Source: an uncultured Granulosicoccus sp. (GTDB lineage: Bacteria; Pseudomonadota; Gammaproteobacteria; Granulosicoccales; Granulosicoccaceae). From it: a DNA stretch of 34,591 nucleotides. The notes under the pieces were generated by a model. It was not told the origin of the DNA and searched no databases. It saw nothing but the letters and a program-made list of their open reading frames with translations. Position numbers and translations under genes: made by a program. Below, piece by piece: positions 17,239-25,882 of this stretch; within the stretch, counting starts at the first letter, position 1; the number at the start of each line of letters is the position of its first letter. The stretch spans positions 1 through 34,591 of the forward strand of contig CALKLO010000069.1 of the NCBI GenBank assembly GCA_937991945.1, given 5' to 3'.

Positions 17239-17675
17239 CACCTAAACATAATTCTGACGAGTCGCCAGAGACGATAGCGCCACTAGCGCGTTATTTTCTT
17301 TGGGCAGATTCCCCAAAAAGCGTTCATAAGTTGATCCTTGGTTTGTCTGCGCTTTGTGTTTTCTTATTTCTGATGGACTTTGTTTGGCACCGCCACACAA
17401 AGGTCGATGGCGAGGGCTTGTATGGGTTCTATGCCATTGCAGGTTTTGTCTCGTTCACGCTGATCGTTTTAGGCGCAAGAGCGCTTCGTGTGTTTATAGG
17501 TCGTGATGAGTCTTTTTACGCACCTCACGGGGTTGATTCTGAAGAGTACCCGCTAGAGGGTACCGAGCGGCTGGAGCACAGCGAGAGACAGGTTGATAAT
17601 CTGTCAACGTTAAAAAACGATGTGTTGGGTCGCACCGATTCCGATAGTCAGTCTTCGCGCAGGTCACAATCATGA
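17229..17675 (+). CDS. Small membrane protein of the antiporter operon, unknown function
   Basis: A 148-aa protein not recognised as any standard Mrp subunit. Two hydrophobic segments (LILGLSALCVFLFLMDFVW, about residues 35-53, and YAIAGFVSFTLIVLGARAL, about 68-86) are joined by a short polar loop with HRHTKVDGEGLYGF. A hydrophilic, acidic and Ser-rich tail follows (about residues 90-148). The ATG at 17229 overlaps the previous gene by 10 nt; an ATG at 17235 gives the ATGA overlap seen elsewhere in this operon and may be the true start. The stop overlaps the following start by 4 nt. Its place between two ion-translocating subunits suggests an accessory or assembly role in the complex. Confidence 0.8.
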   Translation: MAMTPKHNSDESPETIAPLARYFLWADSPKSVHKLILGLSALCVFLFLMDFVWHRHTKVDGEGLYGFYAIAGFVSFTLIVLGARALRVFIGRDESFYAPHGVDSEEYPLEGTERLEHSERQVDNLSTLKNDVLGRTDSDSQSSRRSQS

Positions 17676-19363
17676 GTACTGTTCTAGCGCCTCCGTTCAT
17701 ATTTCTTATTGCAGCTATGCTGTGCCCGCTGTTACCAACGCGATGGCGTGCTTTGCTGCTACTAGGTGTACCGGTAGTAGCGCTCTCGGTGATGCTTAGC
17801 TATGCCATGGGCCAGCATGCCGTCGTCAACGTTGTTGGTTTTGAACTGACGTTTATGCGGGTCGATAAACTGTCATTAATATTTGGTATCATTTTCTCCA
17901 TCGCTGCGTTTTTGTCAGGGCTCTACGCATGGCATGTGCGCGACACAGTACAGCAAGTGGCAACGCTGGCTTATGCAGGTTCTGCCATTGGTGGTGTTTT
18001 CGCTGGTGATCTAATTACGCTGTTTCTTTGGTGGGAAGGTACCGCCGTAGCCTCAGTATTTTTGATTTGGGCACGACGGACACCGGCCGCTTACTCAACG
18101 GGTATGCGCTACCTGATAATTCAAGTGTTATCGGGTGTGTTGTTGTTGGCAGGGTTGTTAGTTCACTACCACGATACCGGATCAATAGCCTTTGATCATT
18201 TAGGGTTAGTGAGCCTAGGCACGTGGCTTATCTTCTTGTCATTCGGTATCAAATGCGCGTTTCCATTTATGCACAACTGGCTGCAGGATGCCTATCCAGC
18301 GGCAACCATCACGGGTACGGTTGTGTTGTCCGCGTTCACGACAAAGATGGCTGTCTATGCGCTAGCGCGTGGTTATGCTGGTACCGAAATGCTGATTTAT
18401 ATCGGTGCGATCATGACGCTGTTTCCTATTTTCTTTGCTGAGATAGAAAATGATCTTCGTCGAGTATTAGCGTACAGCCTGAACAACCAACTAGGATTTA
18501 TGGTGGTTGGCGTAGGTATTGGTACCGAGCTATCACTAAATGGTACTGCTGCTCATGCGTTTTGCCACATCTTGTATAAGTCTTTACTGTTTATGAGTGT
18601 GGGGGCCGTTATGTATCGCACGGGAACATCAAAGGCATCAGAATTAGGGGGGCTTTATAAAACCATGCCGGTGACGATGGTCTGTTGCTTGATTGGTGCA
18701 GCTTCGATATCAGCGTTTCCACTGTTTAGCGGGTTTGTTTCCAAGTCGCTTATTCTTGATGCGTCAGCGTCCAACGGTTATTACCTTGTTTGGATGGCAT
18801 TGCTTATCGCGTCCGCTGGAGTGTTAAGTCACTCCGGAATAAAAATTCCGTACTTTACGTTCTTTGCTCATGACAGTGGCAAACGACCTGCTGAAGCGCC
18901 TATTCATATGCGTATAGCGATGATCATCACGGCTATTTTGTGTGTGGTTATCGGTGTGTTCCCAGGCTTGTTGTACAGCTTGTTGCCATACGATATTGAC
19001 TACCAACCGTACACCGTTGATCACGTGTTAGTGCAAATGCAGTTATTGATATTCGCCTTGCTAGCCTTTGTATTCTTAATGAAAACGGGCGTACATCCAC
19101 CAGAGGTTAGGGCGACCAACATTGACACTGATGTGGTGTATAGAAAATTCATACCCAGTATTTTCCCAATTATTGTTCGTCTGGTTGTTTCAGCGAACCG
19201 CTCAGCCCGTGTTACGGCTTTAGCGCTAGTGGGGAGTGGTCTTGGGTTGGTTGAGAAAGTGTCTCGACCGGGAGCACCACTAGCTAGAGGTTGGAGTGTG
19301 GCTAGTATGATGTTCGTTGTTATTGTTGTTATGTGCTTGGTGTTGATCATGAACCTTTGGTAG
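17672..19363 (+). CDS. Proton-conducting antiporter subunit, third D-type copy
   Basis: A 563-aa polytopic protein, the most divergent of the three transporter-family subunits here. Helix-5 Glu122 is in LFLWWEGTAVASVFLIWARR, helix-7 Lys194 in FGIKCAFPFMHNWLQDAYP and helix-8 Lys225 in SAFTTKMAVYALARG. The usual WLPDA..APt stretch reads WLQDAYPAATITG. The family core is followed by a longer C-terminal part with extra helices and a VEKVSRPGAPLARGW segment, then a terminal hydrophobic helix. It is the last gene of the operon; the start overlaps the previous stop by 4 nt. It probably provides an additional ion channel in the complex. Confidence 0.88.
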   Translation: MSTVLAPPFIFLIAAMLCPLLPTRWRALLLLGVPVVALSVMLSYAMGQHAVVNVVGFELTFMRVDKLSLIFGIIFSIAAFLSGLYAWHVRDTVQQVATLAYAGSAIGGVFAGDLITLFLWWEGTAVASVFLIWARRTPAAYSTGMRYLIIQVLSGVLLLAGLLVHYHDTGSIAFDHLGLVSLGTWLIFLSFGIKCAFPFMHNWLQDAYPAATITGTVVLSAFTTKMAVYALARGYAGTEMLIYIGAIMTLFPIFFAEIENDLRRVLAYSLNNQLGFMVVGVGIGTELSLNGTAAHAFCHILYKSLLFMSVGAVMYRTGTSKASELGGLYKTMPVTMVCCLIGAASISAFPLFSGFVSKSLILDASASNGYYLVWMALLIASAGVLSHSGIKIPYFTFFAHDSGKRPAEAPIHMRIAMIITAILCVVIGVFPGLLYSLLPYDIDYQPYTVDHVLVQMQLLIFALLAFVFLMKTGVHPPEVRATNIDTDVVYRKFIPSIFPIIVRLVVSANRSARVTALALVGSGLGLVEKVSRPGAPLARGWSVASMMFVVIVVMCLVLIMNLW

Positions 19364-19380
19364 CATTTGGCTTTGCTCTG

Positions 19381-19408
19381 CTAGCTTTATTGTTCTGCAA
19401 TGAGCTAG
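19381..19408 (+). terminator. Imperfect hairpin after the antiporter operon
   Basis: CTAGCTTTATTG and CAATGAGCTAG pair imperfectly around a TTCTG loop, 18 nt after the last antiporter stop codon. No T-run follows, so it is at most a weak transcript end. Confidence 0.25.
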
Positions 19409-19447
19409 TAGAGAAATAGGCAACGTTAGCAACAGGATGTATCAAAC

Positions 19448-20059
19448 GTGAGAAAACTATTTGGACACCCAGATTCTGGGCACGCCTATAAGGTACGATT
19501 TTTTTTGTGCGCTGCAGGTATTGAGCACGATTATGAAGTCGTCGATATTTGGCAACCCAGAGAGTCGCGTTCTGCTGAGTTCCAACGAGTAGCAACGTTG
19601 GGTGAAGTGCCAGTTTTAGTCGAGGACGGCGCTGTGTACGCGCAATCTAATGCGATTCTTCTTCACTTAGCCCGTCAGCATGAACAATGGGGCGGTGAGA
19701 GTGCACAACGACTTAATGCTTGTGAGCAGTGGTTGGTTTGGGAAGCTAACAAGATTGGTATGTGCTTGCCGCAAATTAGAAGCTACGAGCGATTTGAAAA
19801 AAATGCTTTGCTAGAAGGCGCACTGCCATGGTTAAAGGCGCGCTATGAAAGCGATATCAGCACAATAGAATCGGCGTTGTCAGGTGGACAAACGTGGCTA
19901 CTGTCGGGCGATCAACCAAGCATTGCTGACTTTTGTTTGTGCGGTTATCTGTTTTTCGCTGATGAGGCCAACGTTGAGGTGCCACCCAATGTGCAAGCAT
20001 GGCTGCAACGCCTCGCGAATCTTGATGCTTGGCAGCACCCCTCAAAACTCCTAGCCTAA
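19448..20059 (+). CDS. Glutathione S-transferase family protein
   Basis: A 203-aa protein of normal GST length, with GTG as start codon. The thioredoxin-like N-terminal domain has HPDSGHAYKVRFFLCAAGI in place of the usual active-site segment, then LGEVPVLVEDGAVYAQSNAILLHLA with the conserved cis-Pro (VPVL) and the glutathione-binding QSNAIL (usual ESxAI). The C-terminal helical domain contains SIADFCLCGYLFFADE, matching the family's N-capping 'siADi...'. The substrate is unknown. It stands alone between the antiporter operon and the convergent eda gene. Confidence 0.85.
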   Translation: MRKLFGHPDSGHAYKVRFFLCAAGIEHDYEVVDIWQPRESRSAEFQRVATLGEVPVLVEDGAVYAQSNAILLHLARQHEQWGGESAQRLNACEQWLVWEANKIGMCLPQIRSYERFEKNALLEGALPWLKARYESDISTIESALSGGQTWLLSGDQPSIADFCLCGYLFFADEANVEVPPNVQAWLQRLANLDAWQHPSKLLA

Positions 20060-20071
20060 TCAATCCTAAAT

Positions 20072-20131
20072 CAATTGGGGTCGGACCATGAAAGTTAGCC
20101 TTGGCTAACTTTCATGGTCCGACCCCAATTG
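20072..20131. repeat. REP-like 60-bp palindrome; probable bidirectional terminator
   Basis: Two 29-nt arms (20072-20100 and 20103-20131) are perfect reverse complements around a TT loop. The core contains GGGGTCGGACC, a type of palindromic unit I recall from dispersed gammaproteobacterial repeats associated with REP-type Y1 transposases. An outer pair (AATCAAT near 20060 and ATTGATT near 20140) also matches in inverted orientation. It sits between the stops of the convergent GST and eda genes, where the RNA hairpin could end transcription from both sides. No other copy was seen in this window. Confidence 0.75.
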
Positions 20132-20144
20132 TTATGCGATTGAT

Positions 20145-20762
20145 TTATTTAAGGCTCATGCATTGGCTGGCAAGGGCAGTAATGCCCTCCCAGTCGCCGG
20201 CTTCAACCATGCTGCGAGGTGCGACCCATGAGCCTCCGACGCAAAGCACGTTACTGAGCGATAAGTAATCCTTGGCCGTATCAACGTTGATTCCGCCTGT
20301 AGGGCAGAAAACTGTTTCTGTGAATGGGCCACCGAGTGCTTTTAGCATTGTGGGGCCACCAGATTGAGCCGCAGGGAAGAACTTAACTTCTTTAAATCCG
20401 CCATCGCGAGCACGCATGATATCTGCAGCGCTCATAATGCCTGGTAGTAACGGCATGGAGATGTCGTTTGCAGCCTTACCCAGCTCTGCTGTGTAGCCTG
20501 GGCTGACAGCGAACACGGCACCGTGGTCTTGGGCACGTTTTAAATCATCGCCGTCCAGTGCAGTGCCGACACCGACAATGGCACCTTCGATATCAGTCAT
20601 GGCTTTGATTGCATCCAATGCAACCGGTGTGCGTAAGGTAATTTCAAGAACCCGTAAACCGCCTTTGACCAATGCTTCTGCAAGAGGTTTTGCAGAGGCG
20701 ACATCGTCGATGACGAGTACCGGTATTACAGGTGCAACCTGCATGAGCTCGCGAACGTTCAT
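20145..20762 (-). CDS. eda: KDPG aldolase (2-dehydro-3-deoxy-phosphogluconate aldolase)
   Basis: A 205-aa class I aldolase that splits KDPG into pyruvate and glyceraldehyde-3-phosphate, the last step of the Entner-Doudoroff pathway. Motifs: [14 protein letters not shown] with the catalytic Glu, [33 protein letters not shown] with the Schiff-base Lys, and FCPTGGIN for phosphate binding. Length is normal for the trimeric enzyme. It follows edd on the same strand with a 44-nt gap and is probably cotranscribed with it, under the HexR-like box ahead of edd. Confidence 0.96.
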   Translation of the reverse strand: MNVRELMQVAPVIPVLVIDDVASAKPLAEALVKGGLRVLEITLRTPVALDAIKAMTDIEGAIVGVGTALDGDDLKRAQDHGAVFAVSPGYTAELGKAANDISMPLLPGIMSAADIMRARDGGFKEVKFFPAAQSGGPTMLKALGGPFTETVFCPTGGINVDTAKDYLSLSNVLCVGGSWVAPRSMVEAGDWEGITALASQCMSLK

Positions 20763-20806
20763 GGTGCTTTTGTTTCCTGTTAGTTATAAAAACGGTAAGT
20801 AATGGC

Positions 20807-22633
20807 TTAATCGTCGAATACGCAAACAGCACCCAGCTCGGCACTACTGACGTGATGTCTGAAAGCGCTGAATAATTCGCGTCCCATATTGACAGTCTTG
20901 CGGCTTAAATCAGGTGCTACTACGGTGCGTGAATTCCACTCAGCTTCATCAACTAATGCATTGAGCTCGCCAGTTTCAGCATTCATTTGAATCATGTCGC
21001 CGGTTTTAACTTTTGCTAGCGGCCCATCAAGTAAACACTCTGGTGAAACATGAATAGCCGCTGGAACTTTACCCGAAGCACCAGACATTCTGCCATCGGT
21101 AACCAGCGCAACTTTAAAGCCGCGATCAAGCAGGACGCCCAGAATAGGCGTTAGTTTGTGCAGCTCTGGCATACCGTTAGCCCTTGGGCCCTGATACGCA
21201 ATAACAGCGATAAAATCTTTTTCCAGCTCGCCATTTTCGAATGCGACTCGCAATGCGTCTTGAGAGTAAAAAACAATGGCAGGTGCTTCAATTATTCTGT
21301 GATCAGTTTTTACCGCTGATGTTTTAATCACTGCACGGCCTAGATTTCCAGACATGAGTCGCAATCCGCCATCAGCCTGGAAGGGGTTTGCAGCACTTCG
21401 AACAATGGAATCATCGACGGAGCTTTTTTGACCATCTCGCCATTCGAGTTCACCATCGTTGAGCCAAGGCTCAGTGGTGTATTGGTAAAGCCCCGAAGAG
21501 CCGGCAATTGTTTGTACATCGTTGTGTGCGAAGCCTGCATCGAGTAGTTCGCGAATAACTAATGACATGCCACCGGCTGCGTGAAATTGATTGACGTCAG
21601 CTTGTCCACTTGGATACACGTGCGTTAGCAGTGGTACGGCGCGGCTAAGGTCGTCAAAATCATTCCAGTTGATGATTATGCCAGCCGTTTTTGCAATAGC
21701 GACGATGTGTAAGGTGTGGTTGGTGGAGCCGCCGGTGGCGAGCAATCCAACAATGGCATTAACGATGGCTTTCTCATCGACCATTCGACCCAGAGGTGTG
21801 TATTCTTTGCCTCTTGCCGTGATGGAAACAGCGCGTTGTGCCGCAGCTATTGTTAGTGCCGAGCGTATATCGGTGCCTGGATTTATGAACGCAGCACCTG
21901 GCATGTGCAGTCCCATAATTTCCATAAGCATCTGGTTACTATTGGCGGTGCCATAAAACGTACAAGTGCCGGGGCCGTGGTATGAGGCGCTTTCAGATTT
22001 CAATAGATCTTCGCGTGTGGCTTTACCTTCTGCAAAGAGTTGGCGGGTACGCGCTTTGTCTTTGTTAGGGATGCCGGTAGTCATCGGGCCTGCGGGAATA
22101 AAGACGGCTGGCATGTGTCCGAATGCCAGCGCACCCATCAACAAGCCAGGAACAATTTTATCGCACACGCCCAAATAGACGCCTGCATCGAATACGTTGT
22201 GGGATAGGGCGATGGCCGTTGACATGGCAATGACGTCGCGACTGAATAGCGACAATTCCATACCCGGTTGGCCTTGTGTAACGCCGTCGCACATGGCGGG
22301 CGTGCCACCGGCGACTTGTGCGGTTGCTCCAACGGCTCGAACAGCGTCGCGAATTTTCTCGGGAGCGTATTCGTATGGCTGGTGGGCCGACAGCATATCG
22401 TTGTAGGAGGTAACGATCGCTAGGTTGGGAGCGCGCTCTGCATGCAAAACGAGTTTGTCGTTGCTAGGAGCTGCGGCAAATGCGTGGGCAATATTGGTAC
22501 AACCCATGATGCCCCGGTTGGGTGGCCCGTCTGCAAGCTTGTTGACTCTATCTAGGTAGGCTTTACGAGTGGTACGGCTTCGCTCGATAATGCGCTGTGT
22601 AACGTCGTCCACAGCCGTGTTCAAAGATGGCAT
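20807..22633 (-). CDS. edd: Phosphogluconate dehydratase
   Basis: A 608-aa [4Fe-4S] dehydratase of the IlvD/Edd family that converts 6-phosphogluconate to KDPG. Visible blocks include [28 protein letters not shown], a [14 protein letters not shown] segment, [21 protein letters not shown] and [10 protein letters not shown]; the three cluster cysteines fit [13 protein letters not shown] and [27 protein letters not shown] near the C-terminus is also diagnostic. The length is the family's usual 600-610. A 15-bp HexR-type palindrome lies 19 nt before the ATG. Confidence 0.97.
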   Translation of the reverse strand: MPSLNTAVDDVTQRIIERSRTTRKAYLDRVNKLADGPPNRGIMGCTNIAHAFAAAPSNDKLVLHAERAPNLAIVTSYNDMLSAHQPYEYAPEKIRDAVRAVGATAQVAGGTPAMCDGVTQGQPGMELSLFSRDVIAMSTAIALSHNVFDAGVYLGVCDKIVPGLLMGALAFGHMPAVFIPAGPMTTGIPNKDKARTRQLFAEGKATREDLLKSESASYHGPGTCTFYGTANSNQMLMEIMGLHMPGAAFINPGTDIRSALTIAAAQRAVSITARGKEYTPLGRMVDEKAIVNAIVGLLATGGSTNHTLHIVAIAKTAGIIINWNDFDDLSRAVPLLTHVYPSGQADVNQFHAAGGMSLVIRELLDAGFAHNDVQTIAGSSGLYQYTTEPWLNDGELEWRDGQKSSVDDSIVRSAANPFQADGGLRLMSGNLGRAVIKTSAVKTDHRIIEAPAIVFYSQDALRVAFENGELEKDFIAVIAYQGPRANGMPELHKLTPILGVLLDRGFKVALVTDGRMSGASGKVPAAIHVSPECLLDGPLAKVKTGDMIQMNAETGELNALVDEAEWNSRTVVAPDLSRKTVNMGRELFSAFRHHVSSAELGAVCVFDD

Positions 22634-22652
22634 CAGGCTTTAATTTCAATGT

Positions 22653-22667
22653 TGTAGATGAATTACA
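22653..22667. promoter_or_regulatory. HexR-like operator upstream of edd
   Basis: TGTAGATGAATTACA keeps both outer half-sites (TGTA and TTACA) of the known gammaproteobacterial HexR consensus TGTAATTAAATTACA, differing only at three central positions. It ends 19 nt before the edd start on the minus strand, which suits repression of edd-eda. hexR lies in the same locus. Confidence 0.65.
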
Positions 22668-22765
22668 CAATTATGTCATATAAGTTTGACAAATCCATGA
22701 AATAGTTGAGGTGAGAAGGGGCAGAATTGTTTAAAATAGCCAGCATAAATAGACAATTACCGGTT

Positions 22766-22780
22766 TGTAGTAATATTACA
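22766..22780. promoter_or_regulatory. HexR-like operator at the zwf start
   Basis: TGTAGTAATATTACA is a near-perfect match to the HexR consensus palindrome. It ends only 2 nt before the zwf ATG (22783), in the place of a ribosome binding site, and no Shine-Dalgarno sequence is visible elsewhere. Bound HexR should block transcription of zwf-pgl-hexR, giving autoregulation. Confidence 0.7.
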
Positions 22781-22782
22781 TA

Positions 22783-24258
22783 ATGAATTTGATATCCAAC
22801 GATAAGTTACAGCCATTCGATTTTGTACTCTTTGGGGGAACCGGCGATCTATCCGTCCGAAAGCTCATACCGGCTTTGTATTTCCGACATTGTGAAAACC
22901 AATTGCCGGACGACGGCCGTATAATCGCGGTAGCTCGATCAGACTACGACACCGAATCGTTTAAACAGTGGCTCAATGAAGAAGTTCGGCAACACATTAG
23001 CGATCAAGATTTCAACGAAATTGACTGGCGTGACTTTCTACAGCGAGTGTTGTATTTCCAAGTCGATGTCACGGATGTCGGAAGTTATCAGTCGTTAGTC
23101 GACGCATTAGCAGGACGCGAGTCGCACGCACGGGTGTTCTACCTCTCTGTAGCCCCCAGTTTGTTTACGCATATTACGAATGGCGTGCAGGCGGCTGGTC
23201 TCATAACGCCCGATAGCCGAGTCGCTTTAGAAAAGCCTCTTGGACGTGATCAAGAATCCGCGGAAGAAATCAACAACAAGCTGTCTGAGGCTTTTAGCGA
23301 AGAACAAATTTACCGAATTGACCACTATCTCGGTAAAGAAACCGTTCAAAACTTATTAGCGCTACGTTTTGGTAATGCGTTGTTTGAGCCGTTGTGGCGT
23401 AGTGAGCGCATCAATGATGTTCAAATAACCATCGCAGAATCACTAGGCGTAGAAGGTCGGGGTGGTTTTTACGATCAAACGGGTGCCTTGCGCGACATGG
23501 TTCAGAACCATCTGCTGCAGTTGTTGGTCATCCTTGCTATGGAGCCACCGGTTAGTATCGACCCTGATGCGGTACGTGATGAGAAAATCAAAGTGCTGCG
23601 AGCGCTCAAGCCGTTAAAAGGTATTGACGCTATCGAAAATACAGTTCGTGGACAATACAAGGCTGGTGCATACGTAGACGGCCCCGTTCAAGGCTATCTG
23701 GATGAAAAAGATATTCCAGAAGACAGTGCAACAGAGACATTTGTCGCTATAAGAGCAGAGATAGGATCGTGGCGCTGGGAAGGTGTTCCCTTCTTCCTGC
23801 GCACCGGCAAACGCATGGAAAGTAAAACAACAGAAATTGTTATTAATTTCAAAAAAGTCCCGCATTCCATTTTTACAACGGCTGACGGATTCAGCACGCC
23901 TAATCAGTTGATCATTCGTCTTCAGCCTGAAGAAAGCATTCGCATGCGAATTTATGTCAAAGCATGGGGCGATGATATTCAGCTACAGCCGGTCTTTTTA
24001 AATCTAGACTTTAACGATGTATTCCAGAAGCGGAAAATGATCGCGTACGAGCGGTTGCTGTTAGATGTTATCCGTGGCAACCCAACGTTGTTTATGCGCC
24101 GTGATGAAGTCGCTGCGGCTTGGGCATGGATTGACCCAATCCGAGAGGCATGGGAGCAGTATCAGTATCGGCCGAAGAGTTACACTGCAGGTACGTGGGG
24201 GCCAGCTGCTGCTAATGCTCTCATTAGCAAAGAAGGTTTGCACTGGAATGAAGACTAA
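22783..24258 (+). CDS. zwf: Glucose-6-phosphate 1-dehydrogenase
   Basis: A 491-aa enzyme that oxidises glucose-6-phosphate to 6-phosphogluconolactone with NADP+ (or NAD+). FVLFGGTGDLSVRKLIPALY is the Rossmann nucleotide-binding motif (usual GxxGDLxxRKLxPxL); RIDHYLGKETVQN is the active-site signature with the catalytic His. FFLRTGKRM and the ALEKPLGRD block also match. The length fits the family (480-500 aa). The start at 22783 puts the Rossmann motif at residue 15, as expected, but lacks a clear ribosome binding site, so leaderless or weak initiation is possible. It heads zwf-pgl-hexR. Confidence 0.97.
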   Translation: MNLISNDKLQPFDFVLFGGTGDLSVRKLIPALYFRHCENQLPDDGRIIAVARSDYDTESFKQWLNEEVRQHISDQDFNEIDWRDFLQRVLYFQVDVTDVGSYQSLVDALAGRESHARVFYLSVAPSLFTHITNGVQAAGLITPDSRVALEKPLGRDQESAEEINNKLSEAFSEEQIYRIDHYLGKETVQNLLALRFGNALFEPLWRSERINDVQITIAESLGVEGRGGFYDQTGALRDMVQNHLLQLLVILAMEPPVSIDPDAVRDEKIKVLRALKPLKGIDAIENTVRGQYKAGAYVDGPVQGYLDEKDIPEDSATETFVAIRAEIGSWRWEGVPFFLRTGKRMESKTTEIVINFKKVPHSIFTTADGFSTPNQLIIRLQPEESIRMRIYVKAWGDDIQLQPVFLNLDFNDVFQKRKMIAYERLLLDVIRGNPTLFMRRDEVAAAWAWIDPIREAWEQYQYRPKSYTAGTWGPAAANALISKEGLHWNED

Positions 24259-24280
24259 TCAAAGGCGCTAAAGAGCACTC

Positions 24281-25048
24281 ATGACAAATATTGATTACGT
24301 AAGTTGTGTCAAAGAACACATGGCATCAGTGGGTGCTGCTTGGGTACAAGCGCCCGATAAAGTATCCTTGGCTGAGCAGCTCAGTGAGTCGTTACTAAGC
24401 AGGCTGCAAGCGTCAATTGCTGCGAATGGTCGTGCATCGCTAGTGGTGTCAGGTGGTAGTACGCCAGCGCCAGTATTCAAAGCCTTGTCCAGTGCCGATA
24501 TCGACTGGTCAAGCGTGACCGTAACCCTTGCTGATGAGCGTTGGGTGCCTCCGGGTCATGCAGATAGCAACGAGTCCTTGGTGCGCGACACACTCATGGT
24601 AGACAAGGCCGCAGCTGCTCAATTTGTTTCGCTGTATCGCCATGACGTTGAGCCTGAGCAAGCATTAGCTGCCATTGCTGATGATGTGAAAAAAATGAGA
24701 ACACCGTTCACCGCCGTTATTCTAGGTATGGGTAACGATGGTCATACGGCATCGTTGTTCCCAGACGCGCCAGAAGCTGAATTGGTAGCTGCAATGTCGC
24801 TAGATACCAAAGAATGGCTCATGATGATGCACCCACCATCGGTGGCTCAAGCTCGAATTACCTTAACGCGAGTGGCATTGCTCAACGCTGAGCATCGTTA
24901 TTTACATATGACAGGTGAACAGAAATGTCAGGTTTTGTGCGATGCTATCGGCGGCGAGCCTAGTGCTCGTTATCAAGCTGGCATGGCACCGATAACGGGT
25001 TTGTTGTTGGAGTCGCCCGCATCTGTATCGGTGTATTGGAGTCCTTAA
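24281..25048 (+). CDS. pgl: 6-phosphogluconolactonase (DevB type)
   Basis: A 255-aa enzyme that hydrolyses 6-phosphogluconolactone to 6-phosphogluconate. [32 protein letters not shown] and [19 protein letters not shown] are the three diagnostic blocks of the DevB/glucosamine-6-phosphate isomerase-like family; the His of GHTASLFP is the expected catalytic residue. It lies 22 nt downstream of zwf and 3 nt upstream of hexR, so the three form one operon covering the oxidative start of the Entner-Doudoroff pathway. The N-terminal ~20 residues are slightly longer than in many homologues. Confidence 0.95.
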   Translation: MTNIDYVSCVKEHMASVGAAWVQAPDKVSLAEQLSESLLSRLQASIAANGRASLVVSGGSTPAPVFKALSSADIDWSSVTVTLADERWVPPGHADSNESLVRDTLMVDKAAAAQFVSLYRHDVEPEQALAAIADDVKKMRTPFTAVILGMGNDGHTASLFPDAPEAELVAAMSLDTKEWLMMMHPPSVAQARITLTRVALLNAEHRYLHMTGEQKCQVLCDAIGGEPSARYQAGMAPITGLLLESPASVSVYWSP

Positions 25049-25051
25049 AGA

Positions 25052-25882
25052 GTGCTGGCAAAAATAAAAGCCGCTAGAGATACGCTGAGAAAATCTGAGC
25101 AAAAGGTCGCCGATGTTGTCATTGCAGACCCTGAACAAAGCGTTCAATCTTCGATACAGTCCATAGCGACTCTTGCTTCAGTCAGCGAACCTACGGTAAT
25201 CCGTTTTTGCCGAGCATTAGATTGCGTAGGCTTTCAGCAATTCAAGTTAAAACTGGCTCAGGACTTAGCACGACGCGGTACATTTTTCTATCAAGATGTG
25301 ACGGTCGACGATTCGAGTAAGGTACTGGCCAACAAATTACTCGACGGTGCGATAGCATCGCTTGTTCAGATTCGTGATCAAATCAACGAAGATCAGCTAG
25401 ATCGCGCTATTGCTTTGTACGAAGCTTGTGAGCGGGTTGAGCTGTACGGCTCAGGTGGCTCAGCGGTTGTTGCAGAAGATGCTCAGCTAAAATTTTTCCG
25501 TTTAGGCAAGCCCGCCATTGCCTACTCTGATCCTCACATACAACATGCATCAGCCGCATTGCTTGACAAAAACGCCCTGGTTATCGCAATTTCACACTCT
25601 GGGCGCAGCAGCGATATCTTAAAAACGGTAGAAATAGCCCGTCAGTCTCAGGCAAAAGTCATCTCAGTAACGGCGACACGGTCTCCATTGGCTCAAGTCA
25701 GCGATGTCGCTTTGACTGTTGACGTTAATGAGGACAGTGATATCTTTTCGCCGGTAAAGTCTCGGCTAGGCCAGATGGTGGTTTTGGATGTGTTGGCCGT
25801 TGGCGTGGCCGTGCGAGGCGGCGACCACATGCTTGAACAACTCGCACGTGCTCGCCGAGCCATCGACTTTAAGTTTGTTTAA
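25052..25882 (+). CDS. hexR: RpiR-family transcriptional regulator HexR
   Basis: A 276-aa regulator starting at GTG, 3 nt after pgl. The N-terminal RpiR-type helix-turn-helix is seen in SIATLASVSEPTVIRFCRALDCVGFQQFKLKLAQ (about residues 33-66). The C-terminal SIS domain (about 120-260) has YGSGGSAVVAEDAQLKFFRLG and VIAISHSGRSSDILKTVEIA, the sugar-phosphate binding loops. In known relatives HexR represses Entner-Doudoroff and related genes and is released by KDPG. Its place beside zwf-pgl and the palindromes near edd, zwf and pyk fit that role. The stop overlaps the convergent FecR/LysM gene's stop (25879-25882). Confidence 0.93.
   Translation: MLAKIKAARDTLRKSEQKVADVVIADPEQSVQSSIQSIATLASVSEPTVIRFCRALDCVGFQQFKLKLAQDLARRGTFFYQDVTVDDSSKVLANKLLDGAIASLVQIRDQINEDQLDRAIALYEACERVELYGSGGSAVVAEDAQLKFFRLGKPAIAYSDPHIQHASAALLDKNALVIAISHSGRSSDILKTVEIARQSQAKVISVTATRSPLAQVSDVALTVDVNEDSDIFSPVKSRLGQMVVLDVLAVGVAVRGGDHMLEQLARARRAIDFKFV

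Noticed and set aside
20644-20844. Out-of-frame minus-strand reading frame across the edd-eda junction
   Set aside because: It overlaps eda in another frame; eda has a clear start at 20762 and intact motifs.
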